DNA from: Bacteroidetes bacterium HGW-Bacteroidetes-2 | GTDB lineage: Bacteria > Bacteroidota > Bacteroidia > Flavobacteriales > Flavobacteriaceae | DNA: 64,000 nucleotides | Assembly: GCA_002842575.1 (NCBI GenBank) | Contig: PHDJ01000011.1 | Location: forward strand, 1 to 64,000 | Direction of reading: 5' to 3' | In this document: piece by piece, positions 7,971 to 15,930 of the stretch | How the letters are laid out: each line of letters opens with the position of its first letter | Numbering within the stretch: position 1 is the stretch's first letter | Program-made: the position numbers and the translations under genes | Notes under the pieces: generated by a model | What the model was told of the DNA's origin: nothing | The model's input: the letters and a program-made list of their open reading frames with translations, nothing else | Database searches by the model: none

Positions 7971-10208
7971 TTAAGTTAAAAATTTAGCTTTTAAAAATTT
8001 AGTAAAAGCATCCTCTTGGGTATTCATTAAACTAGTATATGCTACAAAAGCATTTGTGTGTATGGATATTTTTTCGCGAAGACCTGCTGCTTCTGCGGCA
8101 AGACTATAATATACAGTTGCTTTTTCAAAATCGCCACAATACATAGCTGCTTCGGCTATAGTGGCATTTTTCCACAAACTGCTAAACAGATCTTTTTCAG
8201 TAGCTTCTAAGGCTTGTTGTGCATATTTACGCATTTTATTTTTATCCTCTTCATAGATTAAACTTAAAAATGCCAGATTTATGGCATGGTAATACATTTG
8301 TTCGAAGTCGTTTTTTTGGGTAGAAATGGCTAATCCTTTGTTATAATACACCATGGCTTTACTTCCATCAGAATCTGAAAGCGTTTGGAGGTATTTTCTT
8401 TTTAGTCTTCCTCCTAAAACCCCTATTAAGTCTGTGTTTTCTTGAGAAAGTGGATGTTTTAGTAATAAATTCATCACTTCTTCATGTCGATCTAAACCTT
8501 CCAAAGCAAAAAGGAGTTGTTTTAAGCCTTTTATATTTAATGTTTCCTTATCGGGCATTAATTTTTTAACAACAGTATCATATTCCCCCAAGAGGTTGTT
8601 GATTTCCTCCTGATTGGTATACCGATTGAAAAATTCATTATTATTTAAGGTGTCTAAAATCAACCGATAGCTGTCGTTTTCTTTGTTTGCAGGTTGTACC
8701 ATCGAAAAATGATTACCTGCAATAGTTACCTGGTATTTTTTGTCAAAAGGATTAAAATTAGTATGCAAAGGCACATCTTTATCGTCTATGCTGGCAACAA
8801 CTTTAAAGGCAAATGGATAATCTTTTGCAAAGGTTTTTTCCCAATTACTGCGTAAAGTTTTGATAAAAGGCGCTTCCTTATTTAAATCGACCCAGCGTTT
8901 GTCTAGTGTTTTAGAGGGGTCCACCTCTATTCCATTGCTCGGGGTTCCAAAAAGCAACACATGGCTAATTCGGCTTAAATCGTTTTTATCGAGGTCTAAT
9001 AAGGTTTTCTGCACTGCTAAACCTCCTAAACTATGTGCAACAATGGCAATGCGTTTATAATTACCGTATTTGTGTTTTATAGAAGCAGATAGATAATCAG
9101 CAACCCTATGAATATCTTCTACAGAAGCCCAAATGTCTTTTCCCATTTGTGGTTTTACATTTTCTGAATATCCAAAAGGATACATATCCCATCCTTTCAT
9201 TTCGGGATCTTCTTGAATATGTTGTTGCATGGTATCAAAAGTAGTAGCACATTCCCCAGAAAATCCGTGAATAAACAAGACTGTATTTACTGCGGCATCC
9301 TGTTTTCTGAAAATTGTAACTATATCTTTTTCAACTTGTTTTGATGTATTTAGTGATGTATTAGTTAAAGTGTTTTCTTTTTTTAGTTTTTCTTTTGGAA
9401 GCCTGCTTAATATAATATCATCATACATTTGTATGTTTACAAATGGTCGTTGTAAAGGCTGCCTTTCTGGTACTTTTTTCATTAAATAATTAATGACTTC
9501 CGTTAATCGAATATAAGGATCGTCAAAAAACGGTTTATGATCTCCTTTAAGCACTTCCACTAAGCAGGTAGTGAATAAACTTAGGGGGTCGCCAGAAAGT
9601 ATGAATGATTTTTCATCTGTTCTACAAGATGATAAGATGGATGTGCCTTTGCCGTCTTCTATTTTTTGCACTAATCCTTCTGGATTTCTTAATCTATTTT
9701 TTAATTCTGATGGGTTTATCTCTGTGCCAGACTTTGTCATTCCTTCTGCGTGGCAACAATCTAAAAATAATACAATTCGTTTTGATTTTAATGAGCTAAT
9801 ATATTCTTTTAATTCTTCAGCGCGTAACCATGTTTTTTCAAAGTTTTCAATAGTACAATCATTAAGTTGTAAAAAATAATATCGGTTATTTTCTTTTTTA
9901 GATTTTAAAGGTTCCCCGGTATTATTTCTATATATTAGGTCATTATCGGTAAAAGTACCCCCATGTCCGGAATAATAGATAAGCACTGAAGAATCTTCAT
10001 TTGTGTTTTTCATTAAATTTTTAAAGGCATTTGTTATATTTTTTCTTATTGCTAGTTTATCGGTTAACAGCGTTATATTTTCTTTTTTATACCCTGCAAT
10101 TTTTGGGTTTGAAAGAATGGAATACATTGCTTTAGCATCCTGAACACTTTGGGGTAAATCGTGACCAACACCTATGATTATGGCATGAGAGTTTTTTAAA
10201 GTTTTCAT
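7971..10208 (-). CDS. Caspase-like protease fused to alpha/beta hydrolase and TPR-S domain
   Basis: A 745-residue cytoplasmic protein with three parts. Residues 1-270 are a C14 caspase-like domain: the SGHG motif gives catalytic His82 and LFLDCCHAEG gives Cys152. Residues 305-520 are an alpha/beta-hydrolase: IHGFSG at 313-318, nucleophile elbow AHSLGG with Ser393, acids in IDDKD (475-478) and His500. The C-terminal part (about 595-710), with GRLKRKYLQ and repeated helical pairs, resembles the TPR-S/TRAFs-binding (DUF4071) repeats found in predicted prokaryotic conflict proteins. Both active sites look intact. Tight spacing to genes on either side indicates an operon. I infer an abortive-infection or regulated cell-death effector; the activating signal and target are unknown. 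Confidence 0.9.
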   Translation of the reverse strand: MKTLKNSHAIIIGVGHDLPQSVQDAKAMYSILSNPKIAGYKKENITLLTDKLAIRKNITNAFKNLMKNTNEDSSVLIYYSGHGGTFTDNDLIYRNNTGEPLKSKKENNRYYFLQLNDCTIENFEKTWLRAEELKEYISSLKSKRIVLFLDCCHAEGMTKSGTEINPSELKNRLRNPEGLVQKIEDGKGTSILSSCRTDEKSFILSGDPLSLFTTCLVEVLKGDHKPFFDDPYIRLTEVINYLMKKVPERQPLQRPFVNIQMYDDIILSRLPKEKLKKENTLTNTSLNTSKQVEKDIVTIFRKQDAAVNTVLFIHGFSGECATTFDTMQQHIQEDPEMKGWDMYPFGYSENVKPQMGKDIWASVEDIHRVADYLSASIKHKYGNYKRIAIVAHSLGGLAVQKTLLDLDKNDLSRISHVLLFGTPSNGIEVDPSKTLDKRWVDLNKEAPFIKTLRSNWEKTFAKDYPFAFKVVASIDDKDVPLHTNFNPFDKKYQVTIAGNHFSMVQPANKENDSYRLILDTLNNNEFFNRYTNQEEINNLLGEYDTVVKKLMPDKETLNIKGLKQLLFALEGLDRHEEVMNLLLKHPLSQENTDLIGVLGGRLKRKYLQTLSDSDGSKAMVYYNKGLAISTQKNDFEQMYYHAINLAFLSLIYEEDKNKMRKYAQQALEATEKDLFSSLWKNATIAEAAMYCGDFEKATVYYSLAAEAAGLREKISIHTNAFVAYTSLMNTQEDAFTKFLKAKFLT

Positions 10209-10229
10209 TATTTGGACTAAGATTAATTT

Positions 10230-10763
10230 TTACAATGCGTTGTACATTTTTTTAATTTCCAGAATTTGTGATGGGTTTATATGCATTCCCGCCATGTTTA
10301 CTACTCTTAATAAGGTTTTAGTCAATTCACTTTTTTGTTTGGTAAGGGCGCCCTTTGCTTCTAATGCATCGCAAAGGAGAGGTGTGCTTTTATGGGAAAC
10401 AGAAATACCTTCCTCAATAGCAAGGTCTAAAACTGCTTTTTCTAAACTTTCTTTGATAGTCAAAAGTTCTTGGTACGGAGGGTCGTTTGGCGTGTTGTTT
10501 CCTATTTCGATAGAGGATTTTTCCTTTCTCATTTTTTCTGGCTTCAACATTTCAAATGTTGTTTTTGCTTTTTCAAGTTCTTTTTCAAAAGAAAATGCAA
10601 TTCCAGAGCTATCCACTTTTAGCGAGCCAAGGCGTTGAAAAGCTCCTACAAAGTTTTTTCTAAATAAAAACAAAATTAAAAATAAGGTTACGGGCCAGAT
10701 AATGGCTTCAATTAATTTAATGATTAGCTCAAAATTAGACAGAGAAGAAGTTTCTATAGCCAT
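10230..10763 (-). CDS. Single-pass membrane protein of the caspase operon
   Basis: A 177-residue protein with one hydrophobic helix at about 17-35 and a charged cytoplasmic part. The middle reads as a beta segment (LKVDSSGIAFSFEKELEKAK) followed by a linker. The C-terminal helical domain (about 95-177) resembles DUF4145-like or HEPN-like helical modules in overall pattern only; no catalytic motif was recognised. The gene ends 21 bases before the caspase start and begins 34 bases after the upstream TPR gene. It may anchor or sense for the caspase protein at the inner membrane; this is inference from position. Confidence 0.75.
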   Translation of the reverse strand: MAIETSSLSNFELIIKLIEAIIWPVTLFLILFLFRKNFVGAFQRLGSLKVDSSGIAFSFEKELEKAKTTFEMLKPEKMRKEKSSIEIGNNTPNDPPYQELLTIKESLEKAVLDLAIEEGISVSHKSTPLLCDALEAKGALTKQKSELTKTLLRVVNMAGMHINPSQILEIKKMYNAL

Positions 10764-10797
10764 AGTGTGATTGTGTATATGCTTGGTTAATGCTTGG

Positions 10798-12762
10798 TTA
10801 ATGCCAGTACTTTAAAATATTTTTAAAAGATGGGGAGTCTTTATATTTTACAAAATGTGGGTCGTTTTGAAAAGTTTGGGAAGTAAATAAGTGGCCTGCG
10901 GCGACAGCTCTCATCAAATGTTTTTCCATGTCTTCTTTATTTCCGTTAATGGCATAATATTGTGCTAAACCATAGTCTATGTTCCCAAATGTATAGAGGT
11001 TTTCACTATTTTTTAAATTGTTAAAGTGTTTTTCTTCTTCTTTTTTATTGCCATTTTTAAAATTGCAAATCGCCAGTTTTGTTAAAATATTTAAATCTGT
11101 AGAATTGTTTTGGAGTAGCTCATTTAGAAGTTTTTCAGCTTTTAGGTAGTCCTTTTTATAATAGAATGTTTCGGCAAGCAGGTTTTTATTTGTTATTTTG
11201 GATTGTGCACTTTGTATTTTATTCAAATACACATTTGCGCTTTTTATATTTTCCAATAATAAATATTCTTTTGCGGCGAACAAACATAAATCATAATAGA
11301 TTTCCAGTTTATTGAGAAGTTCTATTTTGTTTAAAAAAGCATCTATTTTAGCATCATTTCCAGATCGAATATAGGCAGTAATCAGTGTTTTATTAAGAAG
11401 TATTGTTTCAGATATTTCTACAGTAGGCTCCAGAAGTTTTATGGTATTTTCATATTTTTTTAATTCAATATCTGCCAAGGCTTTTAAATAAATTCGAATT
11501 AGACAATCCGGACAATTTTGAAGGTCCATACTATCCATTTTTATTTCATTATAAATTGCGTCAACATCTTCTGGGTGGTTAACTAATTGTAAAGCAACAA
11601 CCATGGTGCTTCTATTAGATTTGATATCGAAAGGTGCTATGGCGTATTCAGTAAGGATGGTTGTATAAACTTTTTTATTATTTCCAGCTAGTAAGGCACT
11701 ATACATATTCAATAAATTGCGTTGTCTTACGTTATTTTTTAGGTCAGGTTTTATCGTTTTTAATAACGAATCTGATTTTGCAAAATCACCGTTGTTGTAA
11801 TAAAAAGCAACTCGAAAAACTTTGGGTTCAAAATAGGTAGAATCTGCCTCTATTGCTTTGTCTAAAAGTTGAATGTAATCTTGCTTTTCGGAAGTGTTAT
11901 TTGCCTCCATAAAATATTTATAAGCATCATATTTTGGGGGCATTTCTTGTAACATTTCCTTGTAACGACCTTCTGTCATTAAAAACCCAAGTATATATTC
12001 TTTTAAGTCATCTATGCAGTCTAATCCGTTTTTCAAATCACATTCTTTGGATTGAAAAGCAATCAGGGTTTCATCTTTAGTGCCATCTTTTATTGTACAT
12101 TGAAAGAGTAATTTGTTGTTTTTTATATAAAAATTGCCAGAGATAATCTTACTTGGCAATAGATATTCTTTTACAAGGGAATGTACTTCTTCTTTGTTGC
12201 TTTTAATTTTTAACACATTGGCATATTGATTAACTACTTCTTGTGTAATCACTTGACCTGCTTTATTTTCTGTAATGCCATGCATAATCCAGTCGGCGGC
12301 AATTTTACTTAAAATATCATATTCGGGATTGCCAGTATTGTTACCAAAGTGTAATACGGCTATTTTATCACTTTGCTTGACCGCATTTTGCTGGGGAATT
12401 ATTCTGGAAAAATTGTTATTAACGATAAGAAAAGCGGCTGTTAAACATAAAAGTGAAATTACACTGAGTGATGAAAAATATATTTTTTTGAATGCTTTGT
12501 TTTTTTTTATTTCTATTTCATCTGAATTAATTTCTTCCTTTACAGAAGGAATTATATTTGCTTTCCAGATATAAAAAATATAGATAGGAAAACAGAGAAG
12601 TAAAATAATAATAAGGTAGGTTACTGATTTATCTGGCAATCCTAGAGGGTGCCAAGTTACCGCCAAAACCTGTAATAAAACCCAAGAAGACACCACATAA
12701 ATAGACAGCATTTTAAACACATCTTTTTTATGGCATTGATTAAAAAAGGCTTTCAGGCTCAT
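10798..12762 (-). CDS. Membrane-anchored TolB-like/TPR protein, first gene of the caspase operon
   Basis: A 654-residue protein. The N-terminus (about 17-66) has two membrane helices in the FFN...KKDVFKML...LQVL...GLPD pattern seen in many TPR and adenylate-cyclase-like proteins, and a third helix lies at about 94-114. It is followed by KIAVLHFGNNTGNPEYD (about 133-149), a variant of the SIAVLPF motif of the TolB/FlgO-like N-terminal domain. Residues 270-654 are tetratricopeptide-like helical repeats. No cyclase, kinase or protease motif was seen. The repeats are expected outside the cytoplasm or at the membrane depending on topology (three helices). As the promoter-proximal gene of the operon it is a plausible sensor or scaffold. 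Confidence 0.82.
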   Translation of the reverse strand: MSLKAFFNQCHKKDVFKMLSIYVVSSWVLLQVLAVTWHPLGLPDKSVTYLIIILLLCFPIYIFYIWKANIIPSVKEEINSDEIEIKKNKAFKKIYFSSLSVISLLCLTAAFLIVNNNFSRIIPQQNAVKQSDKIAVLHFGNNTGNPEYDILSKIAADWIMHGITENKAGQVITQEVVNQYANVLKIKSNKEEVHSLVKEYLLPSKIISGNFYIKNNKLLFQCTIKDGTKDETLIAFQSKECDLKNGLDCIDDLKEYILGFLMTEGRYKEMLQEMPPKYDAYKYFMEANNTSEKQDYIQLLDKAIEADSTYFEPKVFRVAFYYNNGDFAKSDSLLKTIKPDLKNNVRQRNLLNMYSALLAGNNKKVYTTILTEYAIAPFDIKSNRSTMVVALQLVNHPEDVDAIYNEIKMDSMDLQNCPDCLIRIYLKALADIELKKYENTIKLLEPTVEISETILLNKTLITAYIRSGNDAKIDAFLNKIELLNKLEIYYDLCLFAAKEYLLLENIKSANVYLNKIQSAQSKITNKNLLAETFYYKKDYLKAEKLLNELLQNNSTDLNILTKLAICNFKNGNKKEEEKHFNNLKNSENLYTFGNIDYGLAQYYAINGNKEDMEKHLMRAVAAGHLFTSQTFQNDPHFVKYKDSPSFKNILKYWH

Positions 12763-12854
12763 TATTATTGGTTAGTCAGGTTCTAAGTTACACAAATATC
12801 TAAATAAATTTATAAAAACATAAAAATTATTTATATCTGCAATGTTTTTTTTTG

Positions 12855-12862
12855 TAACTTTA
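12855..12862 (+). promoter_or_regulatory. -7-like box (TAACTTTA) before the small basic peptide
   Basis: TAACTTTA differs from TAnnTTTG only at the last base and lies 31 bases before the ATG at 12893. No clear -33 element was found. The same 130-base gap must also hold the promoter of the divergent caspase operon, for which I found only imperfect boxes. Confidence 0.35.
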
Positions 12863-12892
12863 ATTACTTTTTATTAACCAATAAACAAATCT

Positions 12893-13015
12893 ATGGCAAC
12901 AAGTAAAAACACTCCAAAAAAGAAAGACACAAAAGCAGCTCCTGCAAAAGGAAAAGCTACAAGCAAAACAGGAACTTCTAAACCAGGTTTAGACATAGGT
13001 CCTAAAAAAAAGTAA
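12893..13015 (+). CDS. 40-residue Lys/Ala-rich basic peptide
   Basis: This short gene begins ATGGCAACAAG and encodes 40 residues, 13 of them lysine, with Ala, Gly, Thr and Pro making up most of the rest (KAAPAKGKATSKTG in the middle) and a KKK end. The composition resembles the disordered tails of histone H1-like or ribosomal-type nucleic-acid-binding proteins. There is no signal peptide or hydrophobic segment. A strong terminator 31 bases after the stop and a -7-like box upstream support a real, independently transcribed gene. It is divergent from the caspase operon. Function unknown; binding of nucleic acid is only suggested by charge. Confidence 0.7.
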   Translation: MATSKNTPKKKDTKAAPAKGKATSKTGTSKPGLDIGPKKK

Positions 13016-13046
13016 GTACTAATCTTTGTTATTTTAAAACTCATTT

Positions 13047-13087
13047 ACCCGTTTAAAAATAGAAATTATTTTAAGCGGGTATTTTTA
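13047..13087 (+). terminator. Rho-independent terminator of the small basic peptide
   Basis: A 12-bp stem (13047-13058 with 13069-13080, one G-T wobble) with a 10-base loop is followed by ATTTTTA. Orientation fits transcription from the 12893-13015 gene. Confidence 0.7.
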
Positions 13088-13152
13088 TGGACGCAGTTTT
13101 TGCAAATTAAAAGGATGATTTTTTTGAATGAATTTTTTAGTGATGGAGTTTT

Positions 13153-14547
13153 TTACTCCAAACCATTTACTTCTATACCTACGGTTCCATTTATTTTGAT
13201 AAATGCCACTATAGCAGTGTTTGTTAATTGTATGTTTTGAAATTCAAATTCTTTTAAAGTTCCATTAATAAACACACCCGGTAATGGTGAATAATGATTT
13301 AAATAGTTATTTATATTTTCCTTACCTTCTTCTATATTTGTTTTTATAGAATACCTGCAGCTTTCTTGTAATTGTAATAAAATTGTTTTTGAGGCTAGCC
13401 AATTAGCGGTTTTTGCCAAAACACTTTTGCTATCCAAAACATATTCTAGTTGGTCAAAATACACCTCTTGAGTTATGTTGTTGTATTGTGGATATCCTGA
13501 AAGATAAATGGTGCCATTAACACTTCCCACTACCTCTAACCCTAACACCATCTTTTTGTGGTTTAGCCAGATTTCTACCTTTTTAACACTCACTTTTTTG
13601 TTTCCTGAACCAAACTCTTCCTCTTTAAAATTTTGTGTCATCAGTCTGGAGGCATCTTCATAGGTGGATATGGCTACAATGTTAGTGGTTACTTTATTAG
13701 GAATAGTAGCAACGGGTTTTAAAATAATTTTTTCACGATCAAATTTAGGCTTTGGCTTTGCACCAACGATAGTTTCTAAAATACACTTCATTCCCATTGT
13801 AAAACTAACTTCGTTCTTATTTAAAACTGCATCTGTTGTATATAACTCCATGGGTACAATTCGGAGCCAACTTTCATAGGTTTCGCTCATTTGAAATGGG
13901 GTGCAAATGGTTTCCAAAGCATTTAATACATTGGATTTAAAGGTTAAGGACTCTCCTATTGTGTTGTCAATGCTTGTTGCAATCTGTTTTTGAAACAGTC
14001 CGATAGCTGGCGTTATCAAATTTGTAATGCGAATATCCTGTCCTGCTAATTTCATGGTTGGATGCTCTTTCCAAATAAGAGATTGAAGTGTAGTTTTAGT
14101 ATGCATATTCCAGTTACTTAATCCCACATCACTATGCATTGTAACGATACCACTCAAATTAAACTCTCTGGTATCAAAGAGGTTAAAACCCAATTTATTG
14201 GTGCCAAATCGGTAAAAAATTTGTGCTTTTAAAGAAAATACCGTTTTTATTTTACCGTTTTCATAGCTTATTTGTATAGGAGATTCCTTCCATACTTTCA
14301 TTTTCATATTATCTTCCTCTAAATCATTATCTTCATAAACCAAGCCTTGTAAAGCATTGTTTGTAAAAGTTTCGATGTCTTTAAGCTGAATGGTTACAGG
14401 AATGTGGATAAAGGAAAACGAGTTGTCTAGAAGCAGTTCAGCAGAATCCATTGTTTTGGGAGGTTTTGCCGTTACAAACTTCTTAGTAGAGGAACAACTA
14501 GAAGCTAAAATTCCTATTATCAAAAAGAAAAAGAGAAGGTTTTTCAT
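13153..14547 (-). CDS. DUF4403 family lipoprotein
   Basis: A 464-residue predicted lipoprotein. The signal peptide MKNLLFFFLIIGILASSC puts the lipidated cysteine at residue 18. The rest is beta-rich with features of DUF4403 proteins: an early segment with repeated VTIQLKDIETFTNNAL-type strand-helix units, and a C-terminal half with a similar unit, as in duplicated lipid-binding folds. Function of the family is not established. The start at 14547 is preferred over an in-frame codon at 14625 because the latter would overlap the acyl carrier protein gene and bury the signal peptide. It lies 43 bases downstream of that gene, so the two are probably cotranscribed. Confidence 0.82.
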   Translation of the reverse strand: MKNLLFFFLIIGILASSCSSTKKFVTAKPPKTMDSAELLLDNSFSFIHIPVTIQLKDIETFTNNALQGLVYEDNDLEEDNMKMKVWKESPIQISYENGKIKTVFSLKAQIFYRFGTNKLGFNLFDTREFNLSGIVTMHSDVGLSNWNMHTKTTLQSLIWKEHPTMKLAGQDIRITNLITPAIGLFQKQIATSIDNTIGESLTFKSNVLNALETICTPFQMSETYESWLRIVPMELYTTDAVLNKNEVSFTMGMKCILETIVGAKPKPKFDREKIILKPVATIPNKVTTNIVAISTYEDASRLMTQNFKEEEFGSGNKKVSVKKVEIWLNHKKMVLGLEVVGSVNGTIYLSGYPQYNNITQEVYFDQLEYVLDSKSVLAKTANWLASKTILLQLQESCRYSIKTNIEEGKENINNYLNHYSPLPGVFINGTLKEFEFQNIQLTNTAIVAFIKINGTVGIEVNGLE

Positions 14548-14590
14548 ACATTGAATATTTACTATGCACAGCAGCAAACGCAACTTTAAA

Positions 14591-14839
14591 CTATTTAGTT
14601 TTGCCCTCAATAATACGAATAGCATCTCTTACCGCGTGCAATTCATTCATGTCTTCATTAGAAATGGCAATGTTAAAAGCGTCTTCAACATCTAAAATGA
14701 TGTCCACCAAATTAGAGGATTTAATGTTTAATTCGTTGGTTAAATAGCTGTCTATATGTATTGCCTCTTTTGAAATATCAACGGGTAAGTATCTGTTAGT
14801 GATTGTCTTGAGTTTGTTGTAAGTTTCTTTTTCGGTCAT
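14591..14839 (-). CDS. Acyl carrier protein
   Basis: An 82-residue phosphopantetheine-binding protein of normal ACP length. The helix-II region reads LTNELNIKSSNLVDIILDVED; a serine in KSS (about residue 41) is the predicted attachment site, replacing the canonical DSL with the SxNLVD form seen in non-FabF-system carrier proteins of Bacteroidota. Its ATG overlaps the stop of the ketoacyl-synthase remnant by four bases (14836-14839), which shows it was once the second gene of a synthase-ACP pair. With the synthase decayed, it would depend on an enzyme elsewhere. Product of the pathway unknown. Confidence 0.87.
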   Translation of the reverse strand: MTEKETYNKLKTITNRYLPVDISKEAIHIDSYLTNELNIKSSNLVDIILDVEDAFNIAISNEDMNELHAVRDAIRIIEGKTK

Positions 14840-15090
14840 CGATTTTTTTTATTAAAGATAATACAAGCATTTACATCTCCAAAACCAAAACTTGCTTTTA
14901 CTATGGTTTGCAACCGAATATTTTTATGTTGTCTTGGAATAGATTCAGCATCCAATAGTTTTAAAATTTCGGGATGAATGGATTCACAATTCACATTTGG
15001 AAACAAAAATTGCTCATGCAATTGAAGTACTGTATAGCTACAGCCTCTATACTACCACTAGCGCTTAACAAGATCCTGTCATAATTAGGA
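14836..15090 (-). pseudogene. 3' remnant of a beta-ketoacyl-ACP synthase
   Basis: Only the last part of a thiolase-fold ketoacyl synthase remains. One frame gives QLHEQFLFPNVNC...HPEI... and IVKASFGFGDVNACIIF, the typical KAS C-terminal signature. Just upstream, in another frame, YDRILLSASGSIEAVAI continues the same protein, so there is a frameshift near 15031-15032. Further upstream the similarity stops; the catalytic Cys and His residues are absent. It precedes and overlaps the ACP gene by four bases, as an intact synthase would. A 61-residue open frame (14836-15021) here should not be treated as a functional gene. Confidence 0.75.
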
Positions 15091-15152
15091 TATTGTGCTT
15101 TGAATTTATAGGGATTAAGGTAGTAAAATGGAATAAAAAGTAAATAAAAAAG

Positions 15153-15193
15153 AGAGACTAATTACTAAGTTTATTTGTTAGTAATTAGTCTCT
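15153..15193 (-). terminator. Terminator after the OmpA lipoprotein gene
   Basis: A perfect 16-bp inverted repeat (15153-15168 with 15178-15193) with a 9-base loop. On the minus strand it is followed by a T-rich run (CTTTTTTATTTA). It begins 23 bases after the ompA-like stop. Confidence 0.75.
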
Positions 15194-15215
15194 TAGAGTA
15201 GGTTAAATAAATTTT

Positions 15216-15923
15216 TTAATTTTCTCCTGCTTCTTTTTTAGCTTCATCTTTCATTTTTTGATTAGGTACGATGGCTACATTTACTCGACGGTTTTTTGCA
15301 CGTCCTTCAGCAGTACTATTGTCATTTGTTGGTTGGTCAGGACCAAACCATTTTGTGGTAAAACGTCCGCTGCTTATTCCTTTGCTTGTTAAATAATTTG
15401 TAACAGACATTGCTCTGTTTTTAGATAAAGTCATATTAAAATCGTATGGGCCAGTACTGTCAGTATGCCCAACTACTAATATGTCAGTATCTGCATATTC
15501 TTTCATTATATTCGATAACTTATTTAAGTTTTCTTGAGATTGTTCATTAATATCACTTTTGTTTGTAGCAAAATAAACCCCACTACCTTCATCAAAAGTA
15601 ATAACAATAGCATCATCAATACGTTCTACTTGAGCACCTGGAATTTCTTCTTCAATTTTTTGTGCCTGTTTGTCCATACGGTTACCTATAAGTACACCAG
15701 CAGTACCACCAACAACGCCTCCAATAACAGCACCAATTTCGCCATTGCCACCTTTGCCTATATTGTTGCCTAATATTGCACCTAAAACGGCTCCACCGGC
15801 AGCACCTATTACGCCACCTTTTTGTGCATTATTGGCGTTTTTTGTTGCCTCGCAGCTTGTGGATAAAGAAATTAAAGCTATAGAAATAGCAAGTATAAAT
15901 GTAGTTTTAAATAATTTTTTCAT
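15216..15923 (-). CDS. OmpA family lipoprotein with glycine zipper
   Basis: A 235-residue outer-membrane lipoprotein that should bind peptidoglycan. The signal peptide ends at Cys24 (STSC). Residues about 36-90 are a Gly/Ala/Ile-rich zipper (GGVIGAAGGAVLGAILG and a second similar unit) that may insert in or pack against the membrane. The OmpA C-terminal domain at about 115-220 contains VVGHTDSTGPYDFN, LSKNRAMSV and GRAKNRRV, the usual peptidoglycan-contact motifs. It is seven bases from the lipocalin-like lipoprotein gene and probably cotranscribed with it; a strong terminator follows. Confidence 0.92.
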   Translation of the reverse strand: MKKLFKTTFILAISIALISLSTSCEATKNANNAQKGGVIGAAGGAVLGAILGNNIGKGGNGEIGAVIGGVVGGTAGVLIGNRMDKQAQKIEEEIPGAQVERIDDAIVITFDEGSGVYFATNKSDINEQSQENLNKLSNIMKEYADTDILVVGHTDSTGPYDFNMTLSKNRAMSVTNYLTSKGISSGRFTTKWFGPDQPTNDNSTAEGRAKNRRVNVAIVPNQKMKDEAKKEAGEN

Positions 15924-15930
15924 AGTTGTA

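Noticed and set aside
9571-9879. 102-codon + strand frame inside the caspase gene
   Set aside because: It lies antisense to the catalytic caspase domain, with no start signals or similarity.
14836-15021. 61-codon open frame as a small gene
   Set aside because: It encodes only the C-terminal KAS signature and continues upstream in another frame; it is a remnant.
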